A stretch of 64,000 nucleotides of DNA from Bryobacterales bacterium (GCA_020846745.1 JADLDI010000152.1:1-64000), one strand, 5' to 3'. Numbered from the stretch's first letter, positions 36,221 through 49,628 are shown. Program-made: numbers and translations. The notes: generated by a model from the letters alone, not told the origin.

Positions 36221-37494
36221 ATGACCACGCCGGCTGACGCTCTTATTGAGCACGAGTTGAATCCTTGGCTGTCCGCCGAGGCCCGTTTCAATGAAGCTGC
36301 TGAGCGCCTTGAAATGGACGAAGGGCTGCAGAAAGTGCTGCGTACGCCTTCGCGAGAGATCACCGTTTATATTCCGGTGGTTCTCGATGACGGACGGATT
36401 GAAGTTTTCACCGGATATCGGGTGCAGCATTCGATCGCCCGGGGCCCAGCCAAGGGTGGAATTCGATTTGCCCCGGATGTGACGCTCGATGAGGTTCGGG
36501 CGCTCGCCAGTTGGATGACCTGGAAGTGTGCGGTTGCCAACATCCCGTTTGGCGGCGGTAAGGGCGGCGTCATCTGCGATCCGCATGTGCTGTCGATGAC
36601 GGAACTGGAACGGTTGACGCGCCGCTACACCGCCGACATTATTGAGTTCCTGGGTCCGGAGAAAGATGTTCCGGCGCCGGACATGAATACGAACGAGCAG
36701 GTGATGGCATGGATGATGGATACCTACTCTATGCATATGCGGCACACGATGACTGCCGTCGTCACCGGCAAGCCGCTGGATTTGGGCGGTTCGCGCGGCC
36801 GGCCGGAGGCGACGGGGCGCGGGTGCCTGTTCGTGACGCTCGAAGCGTTGAAGCGGATGGGCTTGAAGCCGGAAGACACTTCGGTGGTCGTACAGGGCTT
36901 TGGAAACGTCGGTGGAATGGCGGCCAAGTTGATGGCGCGCCGCGAGTTTAAGATCATCTCGATTATCGAGTGGGATGGCGCGGTTTACAACGCCAAGGGT
37001 ATCGATGTTGAAGCGCTGATGGCGCATCGCAAGCAGACCGGATCGATCGTCGACTTTCCGGGCGCCGAGAACATCGACCGCGAACAGGCCCTGTATTTAA
37101 AGTGCGATGTGCTGTTGCCGGCGGCAAAAGAGAACGTGATTACCTCGAAGACCGCGCCGCATTTAAATTGCAAGATCCTGTGCGAAGGCGCCAACGGGCC
37201 GACCACGCCGATTGCGGACAAGGTGCTGGCCGACAAGGGGATCTTCGTGATTCCGGACATTCTGGCCAACGCGGGTGGAGTCACTGTATCTTATTTCGAG
37301 TGGGTGCAAGATCGCCAGGGCTACTTCTGGAATGAAGACCTGGTGAACACACGCCTCGAAGAGATCATGGTGAACAGCTTCCAAGACGTCGTCAAATACA
37401 GCGACACACATCGTGTCCACAACCGCATCGCCGCCTATATGCTCGCGCTCGACCGCGTAGCGTTCGCGATTAAGCTGCGCGGCCTGTACGCCTG

Positions 37495-37495
<1 letters not shown>
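36221..37495 (+). CDS. gdhA: NAD(P)-dependent glutamate dehydrogenase
   Basis: The 424-residue enzyme interconverts glutamate and 2-oxoglutarate plus ammonia. The family signature with the catalytic lysine is in VANIPFGGGKGGVICDP; the substrate loop is KGGIRFAPDVTLDEVRALA; the Rossmann GxGNVG motif is VVQGFGNVGGMAAKL. Length is normal for the GluDH/leucine-dehydrogenase superfamily, and the pattern (PAPDMNTNEQVMAWMMDTYS) fits glutamate rather than leucine dehydrogenase. A GGGAGGT ribosome site precedes the ATG. The stop overlaps the mutS start by one base (TGATG). Confidence 0.93.
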
Positions 37496-40083
<2,588 letters not shown>

Positions 40084-40085
40084 AG

Positions 40086-41180
40086 ATGATCGTCGCCGGC
40101 ATCATGAGCGGGACCTCGCTGGACGGGATCGACGTGGCGGTGGTGGATTGCCGCGCGTCGTCATATAAAATGCTGGGGTTCCATACGGAGCCGTATCCCA
40201 GGAACGTGCGGCAGGCGATCCTGGCAGTTTCAAACCGCGTGTGTCATGTGGCGGAGGTCAGCCGGTTAAACTTCCTGCTGCCACAGTTGTATGCAAAGGC
40301 CTTCCAGCGGACGCCGGGTCATAGGGCGGCGGAACTGATTGGGTGCCACGGGCAGACGATCTATCACGAAGGGGGCGGCAAGCTGCCCAACACGCTACAA
40401 ATCGGCGATGGGTCGGTGTTGGCCGAGTTGACCGGAGTGCCGGTCGTCAGTAACTTTCGGCCACGGGACATCGCGGCCGGTGGGCAGGGCGCGCCACTGA
40501 TTCCGTTCGTCGACTATCACCTGTTCCGGCACGCGCGGCGCGGGCGAGTGGCGCTAAATATAGGCGGCATCGCGAACATCACGGTCATCCCGCCGAAAGC
40601 CGAACCGGATAAAGTGATCGCGTTCGATACGGGTCCGGGGAATATGGTCGTCGACCAGTTGGTGGCGCACGCGACCGGCGGTCGGGAAACCTTCGACCGG
40701 GACGGCAGGCGCGCGGCCAAAGGAACTCCGGACGCCGGGCTGCTATGGTCGCTGTTGAGACATCCTTATTACCGGAGACGGCCGCCAAAGTCGGCCGGGC
40801 GGGAGCAATACGGGCAGGAATTCGTGAATCGGTTGCTCGCGACAGGGATAAGTACCGATGATCTGATCGCGACGGCTACGGCGTTCACGGCGTTGACCAT
40901 CGCCGATCAAGTTCGGCGGTTTGCGGAATCTCTGACTCGGGCGGACGACTTGATCGTGTCCGGCGGCGGAGCGCGCAATCCCCAAATTCTGGGACACTTG
41001 GCGGCGTATCTGCCACACAGCCGGGTGACGGTATCGAGCGAGTTCGGGCTCGATCCCGACGCGAAAGAGGCGGTCGGGTTTGCGATTCTGGCTTATCAGA
41101 CCTGGCGGCGAAATCCATCGAACCTCCCCTCGGCAACGGGCGCCCGGCACGCGGTGGTTCTCGGAAACTTATCATTATGA
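40086..41180 (+). CDS. anmK: anhydro-N-acetylmuramic acid kinase AnmK
   Basis: AnmK phosphorylates and opens 1,6-anhydro-MurNAc, recycling peptidoglycan fragments. The 364-residue protein shows the hallmark N-terminal motif GIMSGTSLDGIDVAVVD, the HGQTIYHE segment, FRPRDIAAGGQGAPLIPFVDY and NIGGIANITVI, followed by FDTGPGNMVVDQL. Length is typical. It ends the gdhA-mutS-anmK block at the point where the + strand base composition changes from G-rich to C-rich. The gene after it is convergent. Confidence 0.95.
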   Translation: MIVAGIMSGTSLDGIDVAVVDCRASSYKMLGFHTEPYPRNVRQAILAVSNRVCHVAEVSRLNFLLPQLYAKAFQRTPGHRAAELIGCHGQTIYHEGGGKLPNTLQIGDGSVLAELTGVPVVSNFRPRDIAAGGQGAPLIPFVDYHLFRHARRGRVALNIGGIANITVIPPKAEPDKVIAFDTGPGNMVVDQLVAHATGGRETFDRDGRRAAKGTPDAGLLWSLLRHPYYRRRPPKSAGREQYGQEFVNRLLATGISTDDLIATATAFTALTIADQVRRFAESLTRADDLIVSGGGARNPQILGHLAAYLPHSRVTVSSEFGLDPDAKEAVGFAILAYQTWRRNPSNLPSATGARHAVVLGNLSL

Positions 41181-41360
41181 GACTATCGCAAACAAGCACG
41201 ACCCACGTATCGAACCGCCCGAAGCGCAATCACCCTCTCCGTCGCACCTATCCACTAACCCGCCCTCTATCGGCGCCGCGCCTCAGCCCGCTAATCCAAG
41301 TCACACCCTCTTCAATCCGGTCCCAACCCTCGGCAGGCCTCGCTTCCCGCAACCAGCAAC
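41181..41360. other. intergenic region between convergent genes
   Basis: The 180 bases between anmK and the convergent lipoprotein gene hold no ORF I trust, and no clear hairpin terminator was seen. The G-over-C excess of the preceding block ends here: the + strand becomes pyrimidine- and C-rich. Confidence 0.4.
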
Positions 41361-44300
41361 TCAGTCGGTCTTCTTCGCCGCTCCTCCCTTCTCCTTCAAC
41401 GCCGCCAAGTGCTCCAGGAACTGCGGCACCACACGCGTGTATTGCGTGAACCCCTTGCCCCAAGCGGCGCCGTCGCGCTTCCCTGCCTCCGTCATCGTCT
41501 CCAGAGCTCCATCGGTCCCGATCAGCAGCACCTCGCGAAGCTTCGGATCCTGTGTCCGGCGATGGGCGAAAACGATTCCGTCGAATAGCAGAAAGTTCGA
41601 CCACGACCCGGATGTCGACTTCGGACACGACGTGTAGCGGAACCCCTTCACGCCCTCGATCCACATGTCGTTCACCAAAAAGTGCGCACCCTTCACAATC
41701 GAATCCGCTACGCGTTCGTCCCCGGTCGTTTCGTAGTAATGGCGCAATCCCGTGAGCAGCACCCCTACCATAAAGCCTGCGTTGCCCTGATGGCGCGGCG
41801 TACAGAAGCAGTGGCCTGGCACCATCTGCCGCTTCCAGCCGCCGTCCGGCGTTTGCCGCTCCAGCACCCGTTCCACGATCATCTTCGCCGCGTTCAGGTA
41901 ATACGGATCGTTGGTGGCGTTGTAGGCGGCCAAGGTCAAAATCAGATGCCAACCCGGTTGGCGGCAGTTATTGAAATCGTAGTTCTTAGTGAAATGGCTA
42001 TCGTAACGGTCCGCGGTACTGAGCGCCGTTTCGTACGATCGCCGGTCGCCGGTCAGGAAGTAGTAATCGAAGTGCCCTTCGATGAACGTATGGTCCGCGG
42101 CGAAATGACTCTTCGGGCTGCCCTCTCGAAAGCCTTTCGGACCCGCGCCGGCAGTCGGCCGGGTCTTGTAATAATCGCCCGCGTGCCCGATCGCGTGAGC
42201 ATAGACGGCGCCCACCTGCATCGGATCGGCGTGATAATGAATCGCGTCAATATCGCGGTTGTGCCACTCCATCTCCTCGGCCGCGCGGAAGTACCGCCAG
42301 TCTGCCGTCCTCGCGAACTGCAGCAGAAATGCATGCTGCGTGTCGTATTCGCTATTCCCCCAATTGATGACGCGCTCGCCCCACCAGTCGCCGAAATTCA
42401 GCATGCCGTACTCGCGGCTGCGTTCCCGGTCGCGCAAATAGCCCGCAAACGTCGTGACAAACAGATCGTCGTACTGCCGCAGCACACGCGATGCGCGCGG
42501 AACCGACAATTCACCCAATGCCTTACTCTGTTCGTACCAATCCGGCGAAGCCGCCGCCATCCTCACCTGCTGCTCCTTTGCGATCGCCGCCGGCGCTTTA
42601 GTGTTACCGAACTCCAGCCACAAGTCGTGCGTCTTCGTCATTCCTTGCCGCAGCTTGTAAGCGCCGCCATGAAGATAGTAGTAGATCCGGTGCTCGTCGA
42701 TCGTGCCGTTGGCGCTGTCGTACTCACCCGGCCGCAACGCCGGCATGATCGCCAGCTCGAACCCCTCCGGACTCACCTTCAGGTCCTTCGGATACGTCTG
42801 CCAGAAATCGCGAACCGCCAGCGTAACCGATCGCGCGCCATCGCTCCATTCCGCAACGCCCGCGGCCCGCTTGCCTTCGACGCCTTTGGGCTGCAGCGTG
42901 AACCGGTCGTCTGTGTGTTGTTGTAACGTCGCCGCCGCCGTGTCGCCGCCAAACGATCCCCGCGTCCCCGCCAGCGACCATTGCTTTGCCGCCCCCGCGA
43001 TCGGCACCTTAAGAACCAGGCTTTTGATATCGATGAAATCGGTCGCCGTATGATCGTTCTCGAACGTATGTTGGATCCGGACATACGGTTGCCCCGCCCA
43101 CGCATGCACGCGAACAACGTAGCGGAACAGCTTCTTGCCATCCGCGGCTTGGTGCCGCCCGCTCACCAGTATGGTGGCGCGAACCGGTCCACTCTCCTCC
43201 ACCTTCACCTGGTCGGGCGCGGCCAGGCTTGAGTACACCGTCCCGTCCGGACCCGTCAGCGAAAACTCGGCCGGCTTGTCCACCACCTTCTCGCCATTGC
43301 GCCACACCGAATCGAACAGTCCGAACCGCCGCTTGTTGACTGCGAACTTCAACATTCCGGTATCGACTGTCACCGCGTCGTCAGCTTCCGTCACCTTGAT
43401 CGGCGACTCCGTTCTCGCCCGATTCACTTCGGTCCCATACTCCACGGTCGCGTTCGACTGCTTGGCAGGCATATCGAGCAGCACCCATTTCACGCTCCCG
43501 TCGGGCCAGTGCTGCAGCACGCGGGTCTGCAGCGGCGCTTCGGCCGCGCCGCCGCTCACGACGCGCAAATGATTGTCCGACCCCAGCACGCCCTTAGCAA
43601 ATGGAATGCCAGTGGTCACCGGAAGTTCACCCGGCTCCACCTTTAGCGCCAGCCGCTCCTTCCGCGCCGTGCCCGCAACAGTGGGCCGCTGCTCGGTGCG
43701 GAAGGTTTGCCATTCGCTGGTTATCGTCCGATCGTCGCGCGTTTTAGCCACCACGCGATATTTGTAAGTTCGTCCGGCGGCAAGCTTGTCCAGCCGCACA
43801 CGGTGGTTGTTCAGTTTCAATTCCTCGCGCCCTTTTACCGCTGCGTCATCGGTTTCCACCTCGCCGGCCGCGGGCCAACTCGTCAGCCAAGTGATGCTTG
43901 CTGAATCCTCGGTCGCGCGAGCGCCAACCTCGGTGATCTCATACGCCGGCTCCTTCGCCTGCGGCTTCTGCTTCAACAGCAGCAGATCCTCGGTCTTGTA
44001 CTGTCCCGTCTTGGTGAGAGCCTTCAGCTCGATCGTCTCTCCGCCCGTAAACGTCTGTGCCTCGGAAAGGTAATATAGCTTCTGGCGATTGTCGTCCATG
44101 TCCGCAACCGCCGTGCCCACCTGTTTCCCGTTGATCGAAATCGCGATCCGCTCGTCTCCTGCGCTGTCGTAAAAGATGAAAGCCGGATAGTAAGTTCCCG
44201 CGCTCGGGACCGTTACGCTAATCCGCGCGTTCTCCTCCTTCCGCTTGGCCGCCCACGCGCGATACTCTGACACGTCCTCGACAAAGCCTTCAAACTTGCA

Positions 44301-44459
44301 TTTCAGAATCGGCAGCGCGACGTTCTGCTTATCGGCAGCCGCCGCGCTAATAGTATCCAGCCCCCATGTGACTTCCACATTCTGGTTGTTGCCGCGACGG
44401 TTACTGCAGGCTCCGGCGAACAGGCACACCAACGCTATTAGAGTGCAACCTCGGCGCAT
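41361..44459 (-). CDS. large lipoprotein, exo-rhamnogalacturonan-lyase-like
   Basis: The 1032-residue product starts at ATG 44459, supported by AAAGGAGA just upstream. Its lipobox AGAC places Cys18 for lipid attachment. N-terminal part (about 30-165): CBM-like beta domain (ISVTVPSAGTYYPAFIFYDS). Then a fibronectin-III-like domain (SASITWLTSWPAAGEVET, AGRTYKYRVVAKTRDD). From about residue 265 it is homologous to the PcRGLX/YetA-like protein at 31758: DGSVKWVLLDMP, AVTVDTGMLKFAVN, REYGMLNFGDWWGE and a helical barrel (EYDTQHAFLLQFARTADWRYF). It may degrade imported or surface-bound rhamnogalacturonan. It follows the TonB receptor by 14 bases. Confidence 0.78.
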   Translation of the reverse strand: MRRGCTLIALVCLFAGACSNRRGNNQNVEVTWGLDTISAAAADKQNVALPILKCKFEGFVEDVSEYRAWAAKRKEENARISVTVPSAGTYYPAFIFYDSAGDERIAISINGKQVGTAVADMDDNRQKLYYLSEAQTFTGGETIELKALTKTGQYKTEDLLLLKQKPQAKEPAYEITEVGARATEDSASITWLTSWPAAGEVETDDAAVKGREELKLNNHRVRLDKLAAGRTYKYRVVAKTRDDRTITSEWQTFRTEQRPTVAGTARKERLALKVEPGELPVTTGIPFAKGVLGSDNHLRVVSGGAAEAPLQTRVLQHWPDGSVKWVLLDMPAKQSNATVEYGTEVNRARTESPIKVTEADDAVTVDTGMLKFAVNKRRFGLFDSVWRNGEKVVDKPAEFSLTGPDGTVYSSLAAPDQVKVEESGPVRATILVSGRHQAADGKKLFRYVVRVHAWAGQPYVRIQHTFENDHTATDFIDIKSLVLKVPIAGAAKQWSLAGTRGSFGGDTAAATLQQHTDDRFTLQPKGVEGKRAAGVAEWSDGARSVTLAVRDFWQTYPKDLKVSPEGFELAIMPALRPGEYDSANGTIDEHRIYYYLHGGAYKLRQGMTKTHDLWLEFGNTKAPAAIAKEQQVRMAAASPDWYEQSKALGELSVPRASRVLRQYDDLFVTTFAGYLRDRERSREYGMLNFGDWWGERVINWGNSEYDTQHAFLLQFARTADWRYFRAAEEMEWHNRDIDAIHYHADPMQVGAVYAHAIGHAGDYYKTRPTAGAGPKGFREGSPKSHFAADHTFIEGHFDYYFLTGDRRSYETALSTADRYDSHFTKNYDFNNCRQPGWHLILTLAAYNATNDPYYLNAAKMIVERVLERQTPDGGWKRQMVPGHCFCTPRHQGNAGFMVGVLLTGLRHYYETTGDERVADSIVKGAHFLVNDMWIEGVKGFRYTSCPKSTSGSWSNFLLFDGIVFAHRRTQDPKLREVLLIGTDGALETMTEAGKRDGAAWGKGFTQYTRVVPQFLEHLAALKEKGGAAKKTD

Positions 44460-44473
44460 TTCGTGATTCTCCT

Positions 44474-47400
44474 TTACCATTCCAGACGAACACCCATGCG
44501 GACCGTACGCGGGCCGCTCTGATCGTATGCCACCACCCCGCCTACCCCGGTAATCACGCCCAGCAACTCCGGAGACGAGATGTTCAACCCCGGCTCGGAA
44601 TAGTTCGGGTGATTCAGCACGTTGGTGGAAGTGATTTCGCCCCGCAACCGGAGCCGTTCGTAAATATTGAAATACTTCGATAATCCGCCATTCAGTACCT
44701 GCAGGCCCGGTCCTTTGATTACGCCCTTCGCGGACGTACCATACGAACCCGCCTTCGGCGGCGCGAACGCCGTCGTGTCGAACCAGTGATTGACGGTCGC
44801 CTGGCCGCTCGGAAGATTCGGATCGCGCAGCAGGTCCGGACGAATCGTGACGTTCGCCGGAGTGCGGCTGGTTGTGTACGCGGTACCGGTCGGATCGGGC
44901 CCTGTCCAAAGCGGCGTGATGAAGCGTCCCGAGTAGTAGCTCAGCACGCTCGAGATCTCCCAGCCGCCGAACATCGCCTGCGTCAGGCGGTTACTGCCGG
45001 TCATCCACTTGCGGCCCTTGCCCACCGGAATCTGATAGATGAAAGCGCCCGTCACTCGGTGCGTCGGCACGTCCAGCCACACGCCGCGCTCGCGCCGGCG
45101 GTCATACGCGTTCTCAGGATTCTGGCCGCGCTCCAGATCCCCAATGTCGCGCGCCAACTGGTACGAAAATTGATATAGCAACCCGCGCACCATCTGTCGC
45201 TTCACGTCTAACGTAAGCGAATGATACTGATGTCCCGCGCCATTGGTCAGGTAGTTGAAGTTTGGATATTGCGGGAACATCCGCGGTTTATCCACGAATA
45301 GCCGGTTGTCAGGCAGCGGCTGATTGATGTTGAACGCCCACTCCCCTTGCCGCGTATTGGTACCCACGTACGAGAGCCGGAACCCCGTGTCCCAACGCTG
45401 ATGCTCAATCGTCACGTTGTACTGCATGCTGTACGGAATCCGCAGATCCGGCTTGATCGCAGTCGGCAAACCGACTGTCGTCACGCCGCCTGCCACCGTC
45501 GGAAACACTCGCGGCAGGACCACGGTCGGGTTGTCCTGCGGATTCGTGTAGGCCGGCTCATTAATCAGGAACGGTACACCGCCGGCGCCCGTCGTCCGCG
45601 GCACCACGTCATAGTAAATCCCGAACGCCGTCCGGAACACCGTGTTATTGCCAAACGGCCGCCACGCAATCCCGATGCGCGGCGCAAAGTTGTTCTTGTC
45701 CGTCTTAATCAATGTCTTCCCCGGCAACCCGGCCTGCTTCGCTTCAATCACATCCACGTAGCCGCGCGGCATCAGCGGGCTCACCCGGGTAAGCGCGCCA
45801 TCGGGAACCACAATCTTCCCCGTACCGATCTCGAACATCGACAGCATGCCATGATCCTCTCTCCACGACGGTTTGTATTCGTACCGCAGTCCGATGTTGA
45901 GCGTCAGCCGTTTGGTGACCTTGAAATCGTCCGTGATGAACAGTTCCTCGCCCCACCGCGTCAGCCCGTACTCGAGCGGCGGAAACGCGCGCGAAACCGT
46001 GGTCGGAATGCCGAGAAGAAAATCGGCGTAGGGCTGGCCCGTGAACCGGTTCGAGAACGTCATGTTGCCGAACAGCGACGCATTCGCCTGGCCATCCCCA
46101 AATCCGATGCGCCCGATTGTGGCGCCCATCTTCACACTGTGTCGGCCGCGCAGCCAGTTCAATTGATCATGGAACTGATAAACGCGGTTGCGGAATCCCG
46201 GATGCCGCCACTCCTGGCTCACCGTAATCGGACTAATGCTGCTCCCACTGAAACTGACTTTAGGAATTCCAGGAATATCCGGCAAATTATCGATTAACCC
46301 GATCAACCCGAACTGCGTCACCAGTTGCTTACCGTTGGTCGTCGGCTCGCGCGGATTGTCATTGAACGATAAGCCGCCGCGAAGCTCATGCAGCAAATTG
46401 GGCCGGATCGTCTGCGTCCACGACGCGTTCAATCCCCGCGTGTCCCGCTGCTGCCAGCGCTGCCCGATCGTCGGCATGTTGCCTTCGAACGGCCGCACGT
46501 ACTGCCGTTCCCATGTGTAGCGGCCAAACACCGACGACTTCTCCGTAAACCGGTGGTCGATACGCGTGGTCCACAATGTGTCCGTATCGAAATCCCGCCG
46601 CCCGAGTGTCTTGAAGTTCTGGCTCGCGAGTGAATCAGTGATCCCCTGATTCGGAAGCGGATAAAAACGGTCCTGAATTTTCTGCGAAACCGGATTGATG
46701 CGCGACGCGGGGATTATATTGCCCGCAAACGGCGTGTTCGCGGCGAACGGATCGTGGATCACCGTGCCTGGCAGCAGCCTTGAGAAATCGCCTTGCCGCC
46801 ACGCCGGCAGCGGCACCGTGGGATTCATGAGGTCCAGCACCGCGCCGCCCTGTAGTGTCTCGTACGAGAAGAAAAAGAAGCTTCGATCCTTGCCCGTGTA
46901 GATCCGCGGCAGATAAATCGGGCCGCCGATCGAAGCGCCAGGCGTGTGTCTCACATACGAACTGCGCGATGGCGAGAACGGGTTCCGCGCATTCAGTCCC
47001 GCCGTCGAATAGTAGTCGAATCCGCTCCCATGGATCTGGTTCGTCCCCGACTTCGACACCAGCGTCACCTGCCCCAGCGCGCCGAACTCCGACGTGTTGT
47101 TCGCCAAATCCACGCGCATCTCCTGCACGCTTTCCACAAAGTCCGCCAGCGGGCCGATCAGGCTGCCGTCATACAGGTTGTTGAAGCTGATTCCATCCAC
47201 CGTTTCGTTCTCTTGATTGCCGCGGCTCCCGGCAAACCGGATGTACGCGTTACCGCCCGTCATCACCAGCATTCCCGGAATCTGCTGCAGGAAGCTGTAC
47301 ATCGACCGGTCGTTCAGCGGCAGCGATTTCAGCGTCTCGGCATTCCGCGTGTCGCCGATACGCGTCGTTTCCGTCTCAATCAGCGCCACTTCGCCGCTAA

Positions 47401-47761
47401 CGTCTATCTTCGAAGAGACCGCTCCCAGTTCCATACGGATGTCGATGCGCCGCACGTCGCGCGCCATCAACTGCAGGTTCTGCGACGTGAATTCGTTAAA
47501 CCCGCTCGCCTCCGCTTTGATCTGATACTCGCCCTCGCGCAACTGCGGAGGGACATAGGTACCCGACTCGTTCGATCTTGTCGTGTACCGGTAATTACTT
47601 TGGACATGCGTGGCGGTGATGGTTGCGTTCGGAACAACGGCTCCGGCAGGGTCGGAGACGTTCCCTGTAATCGTGGCGAAGGTGGTCTGCGCGCCGCTTG
47701 GAACGGAACAGCACGCCCAAAGCAGGCACGCGGCAGATGCGAGAATTCGCGACCAAGACAT
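44474..47761 (-). CDS. TonB-dependent receptor, Oar-like with N-terminal regulatory domain
   Basis: The 1095-residue outer-membrane transporter begins with a signal peptide (MSWSRILASAACLLWACC...). A CarboxypepD_reg-like domain follows (TFATITGNVSDPAGAVVPNATITATH, about residues 27-110), then a plug (RNAETLKSLPLNDRSMYSFLQQIPG, GNAYIRFAGSRGNQENETVDGI) and a long beta-barrel ending in VRMGVRLEW with the terminal aromatic. This is the Oar/acidobacterial type used for nutrient uptake, often of large or complex glycans. The lyase-like lipoprotein gene directly behind it suggests a rhamnogalacturonan-type substrate. There is no SusD-like partner in view. Confidence 0.9.
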   Translation of the reverse strand: MSWSRILASAACLLWACCSVPSGAQTTFATITGNVSDPAGAVVPNATITATHVQSNYRYTTRSNESGTYVPPQLREGEYQIKAEASGFNEFTSQNLQLMARDVRRIDIRMELGAVSSKIDVSGEVALIETETTRIGDTRNAETLKSLPLNDRSMYSFLQQIPGMLVMTGGNAYIRFAGSRGNQENETVDGISFNNLYDGSLIGPLADFVESVQEMRVDLANNTSEFGALGQVTLVSKSGTNQIHGSGFDYYSTAGLNARNPFSPSRSSYVRHTPGASIGGPIYLPRIYTGKDRSFFFFSYETLQGGAVLDLMNPTVPLPAWRQGDFSRLLPGTVIHDPFAANTPFAGNIIPASRINPVSQKIQDRFYPLPNQGITDSLASQNFKTLGRRDFDTDTLWTTRIDHRFTEKSSVFGRYTWERQYVRPFEGNMPTIGQRWQQRDTRGLNASWTQTIRPNLLHELRGGLSFNDNPREPTTNGKQLVTQFGLIGLIDNLPDIPGIPKVSFSGSSISPITVSQEWRHPGFRNRVYQFHDQLNWLRGRHSVKMGATIGRIGFGDGQANASLFGNMTFSNRFTGQPYADFLLGIPTTVSRAFPPLEYGLTRWGEELFITDDFKVTKRLTLNIGLRYEYKPSWREDHGMLSMFEIGTGKIVVPDGALTRVSPLMPRGYVDVIEAKQAGLPGKTLIKTDKNNFAPRIGIAWRPFGNNTVFRTAFGIYYDVVPRTTGAGGVPFLINEPAYTNPQDNPTVVLPRVFPTVAGGVTTVGLPTAIKPDLRIPYSMQYNVTIEHQRWDTGFRLSYVGTNTRQGEWAFNINQPLPDNRLFVDKPRMFPQYPNFNYLTNGAGHQYHSLTLDVKRQMVRGLLYQFSYQLARDIGDLERGQNPENAYDRRRERGVWLDVPTHRVTGAFIYQIPVGKGRKWMTGSNRLTQAMFGGWEISSVLSYYSGRFITPLWTGPDPTGTAYTTSRTPANVTIRPDLLRDPNLPSGQATVNHWFDTTAFAPPKAGSYGTSAKGVIKGPGLQVLNGGLSKYFNIYERLRLRGEITSTNVLNHPNYSEPGLNISSPELLGVITGVGGVVAYDQSGPRTVRMGVRLEW

Positions 47762-47990
47762 CCTGTGCGCCTTTCCGCCATCGAGGCGAACGTGGTGTTG
47801 CCCACCGAACGTCTGACGGCTTCCGGTATCTAACAGCGTTTCGAACCGGGATATAGTCTATGTCAACCGTTCCCCAAATGCATCCGGGTCGGCGCGGGCG
47901 TTTTAATTCGGCCTGACCTTGGCGACCTTACCTGGCGCCTTTGCGTGAATATCTTCTTCCCTCGCGTAACATGGTAGAACTGCAGCCCAG

Positions 47991-49628
47991 ATGATTCCGC
48001 TGTTGTTTGCGGCCTGGCTCCACCTTGCCTCGCCCAACTTCGAACTCTTTACCGACGCCGGCGAAAAGCAGGGCCGCGACGCCTTGCGCCGCCTCGAAGT
48101 TATGCGCGAGGTCTTCGCCCGGCCCACGCCTCTGCCCATCCGCGTTATCCTCTTCAACTCCCAAAAGGAGTGGCGCCAGGTCCGCCCCTCCGAACGCACT
48201 GGAGGGTTCTACCAGAGCGGTCCCGAACTCGATTCGATCGCCATCGTGCAAGGCGAGGAATCGGCCCGCATCGTCAATCACGAGTACGTCCACTTGGTTC
48301 TGAACCACGGCTCCGCACGCCTGCCCCGCTGGCTCGAAGAAGGTACTGCCGAGTTTTATTCGACTCTCGACGCGGCGGGCGAACGCGTCCTGATCGGCAA
48401 GCCCATCGTCAACCACATCCGCGAACTGGCGCGCGGCCAGTGGCTCACCGCCGATGCACTCCAATCCGTCCAGTCCGGCCAGGAACATCCCGCGCTCCCT
48501 TTGTTCTACGCGCAAAGCTGGGCGCTCGTCCACATGCTCAATGTCGCCCCGCCTTACCGCAAGCACATGCCCCGCTACGCGGAGTTACTCGACCAAAGCG
48601 TTCCGCCGCCGCTCGCGTTCGAACAGGCTTTCGGCAAGTCCGTCGACGCGGCCCTTCGCGACCTCGCCATCTACCTCCGGCAGGGCCGCTTCGCGACTGC
48701 CGCGGTCCTGGTTCGCGAGCAAAACCCGGAGATCACGGTGAAGCCGGCCGACATCGAAGCGCCGGTCGTCTTGACCGAGTTACTCCTCCAGGTAGGCCAC
48801 ACCGCCGCGGCTGAAAAATATCTTCAGAAACTCCCCGATACGCCCCAAGCCACCACCGCCCGCGCTCTCGCCGCTCTCGCTCAAAAGCGGAATGCGGATG
48901 CCTTGCGGCTGTTCCGCGCCGCCATCGACGCCGGCGCCACCGCTGCCCTGCCCTACTTCGAATACGCCATGCTGCTCCGCGATTCCGGAGCCCCCCGCGA
49001 CCAGGTCCGCCGCTATCTCGCGGAAGCCGGCGGACGCAATCCGAACTTAGCCGAAGCCCAGTTCCTCATCGGCTTGCTCTATCAACAGGAAGGCAAACAT
49101 CGTGAAGCCGTCTCCGCCTTCGAATCCGCTGCCCGCATCCTTCCGCGCCAGTCCTATTTCTGGCATGCCTTGGCCGTCTCCTATCTCGACCTCAACGACA
49201 CGGCCCGAGCCCGCCGTGCCGCACTCCGAGCCGCTGAAAACGCCGCCACCGAACATGAATTAGACATGGCTCAGGCCGCTCTCCGGCAAACCACCGGTTC
49301 CGCCCCGTCGGCCGGCACGACAAAACCCGCCACACCCGGCAAAGACGTCATTATCCCGAAAGGTTGGGAAATGCCCAAAGGCGACAACCACGTCGAAGGC
49401 ACGCTCGAACAGATCGACTGCCAGGGCCGCACTGCCCGCTTCCAAATCCGCGTCAACGGCAAGCCCATGCGCTTCCTGGTTCAGGACCCCGGCGAAGTCC
49501 TGCTCAACACGCCCTCGGCCATTACCTTCGAATTCTCCTGCGGCCCCCAACGCCCACGGAAAGTAGCCATCGAATTCAAACTCCACCCCGCCGCGGACGG
49601 CCAAATCACCGCCATCGAGTTCCGCTAA
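47991..49628 (+). CDS. TPR protein with gluzincin metallopeptidase domain
   Basis: The 545-residue product has a hydrophobic N-terminus, then a metallopeptidase MA-like domain. The zinc motif HEYVH is at residues 97-101 and the third ligand is probably Glu117 in WLEEGTAEFY. A TPR array follows at about residues 230-430 (PNLAEAQFLIGLLYQQEGKHREAVSAFESAARI in part: FLIGLLYQQEGKHREAVSAF). The C-terminal 80 residues form a small beta domain (VEGTLEQIDCQGRTARFQIRV). The layout (HExxH plus TPR) is common in Acidobacteria; no substrate is known. No clear ribosome site was seen. Confidence 0.8.
   Translation: MIPLLFAAWLHLASPNFELFTDAGEKQGRDALRRLEVMREVFARPTPLPIRVILFNSQKEWRQVRPSERTGGFYQSGPELDSIAIVQGEESARIVNHEYVHLVLNHGSARLPRWLEEGTAEFYSTLDAAGERVLIGKPIVNHIRELARGQWLTADALQSVQSGQEHPALPLFYAQSWALVHMLNVAPPYRKHMPRYAELLDQSVPPPLAFEQAFGKSVDAALRDLAIYLRQGRFATAAVLVREQNPEITVKPADIEAPVVLTELLLQVGHTAAAEKYLQKLPDTPQATTARALAALAQKRNADALRLFRAAIDAGATAALPYFEYAMLLRDSGAPRDQVRRYLAEAGGRNPNLAEAQFLIGLLYQQEGKHREAVSAFESAARILPRQSYFWHALAVSYLDLNDTARARRAALRAAENAATEHELDMAQAALRQTTGSAPSAGTTKPATPGKDVIIPKGWEMPKGDNHVEGTLEQIDCQGRTARFQIRVNGKPMRFLVQDPGEVLLNTPSAITFEFSCGPQRPRKVAIEFKLHPAADGQITAIEFR

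Noticed and set aside
35822..37027. 401-codon frame antisense to the DUF481 gene and gdhA
   Set aside because: It spans two well-supported genes on the other strand and shows no domain.
47861..47866. TTGACA on the - strand upstream of the TonB receptor gene
   Set aside because: No -10 hexamer at a usable distance (the TATAT is only 6 bases away); not listed as a promoter.
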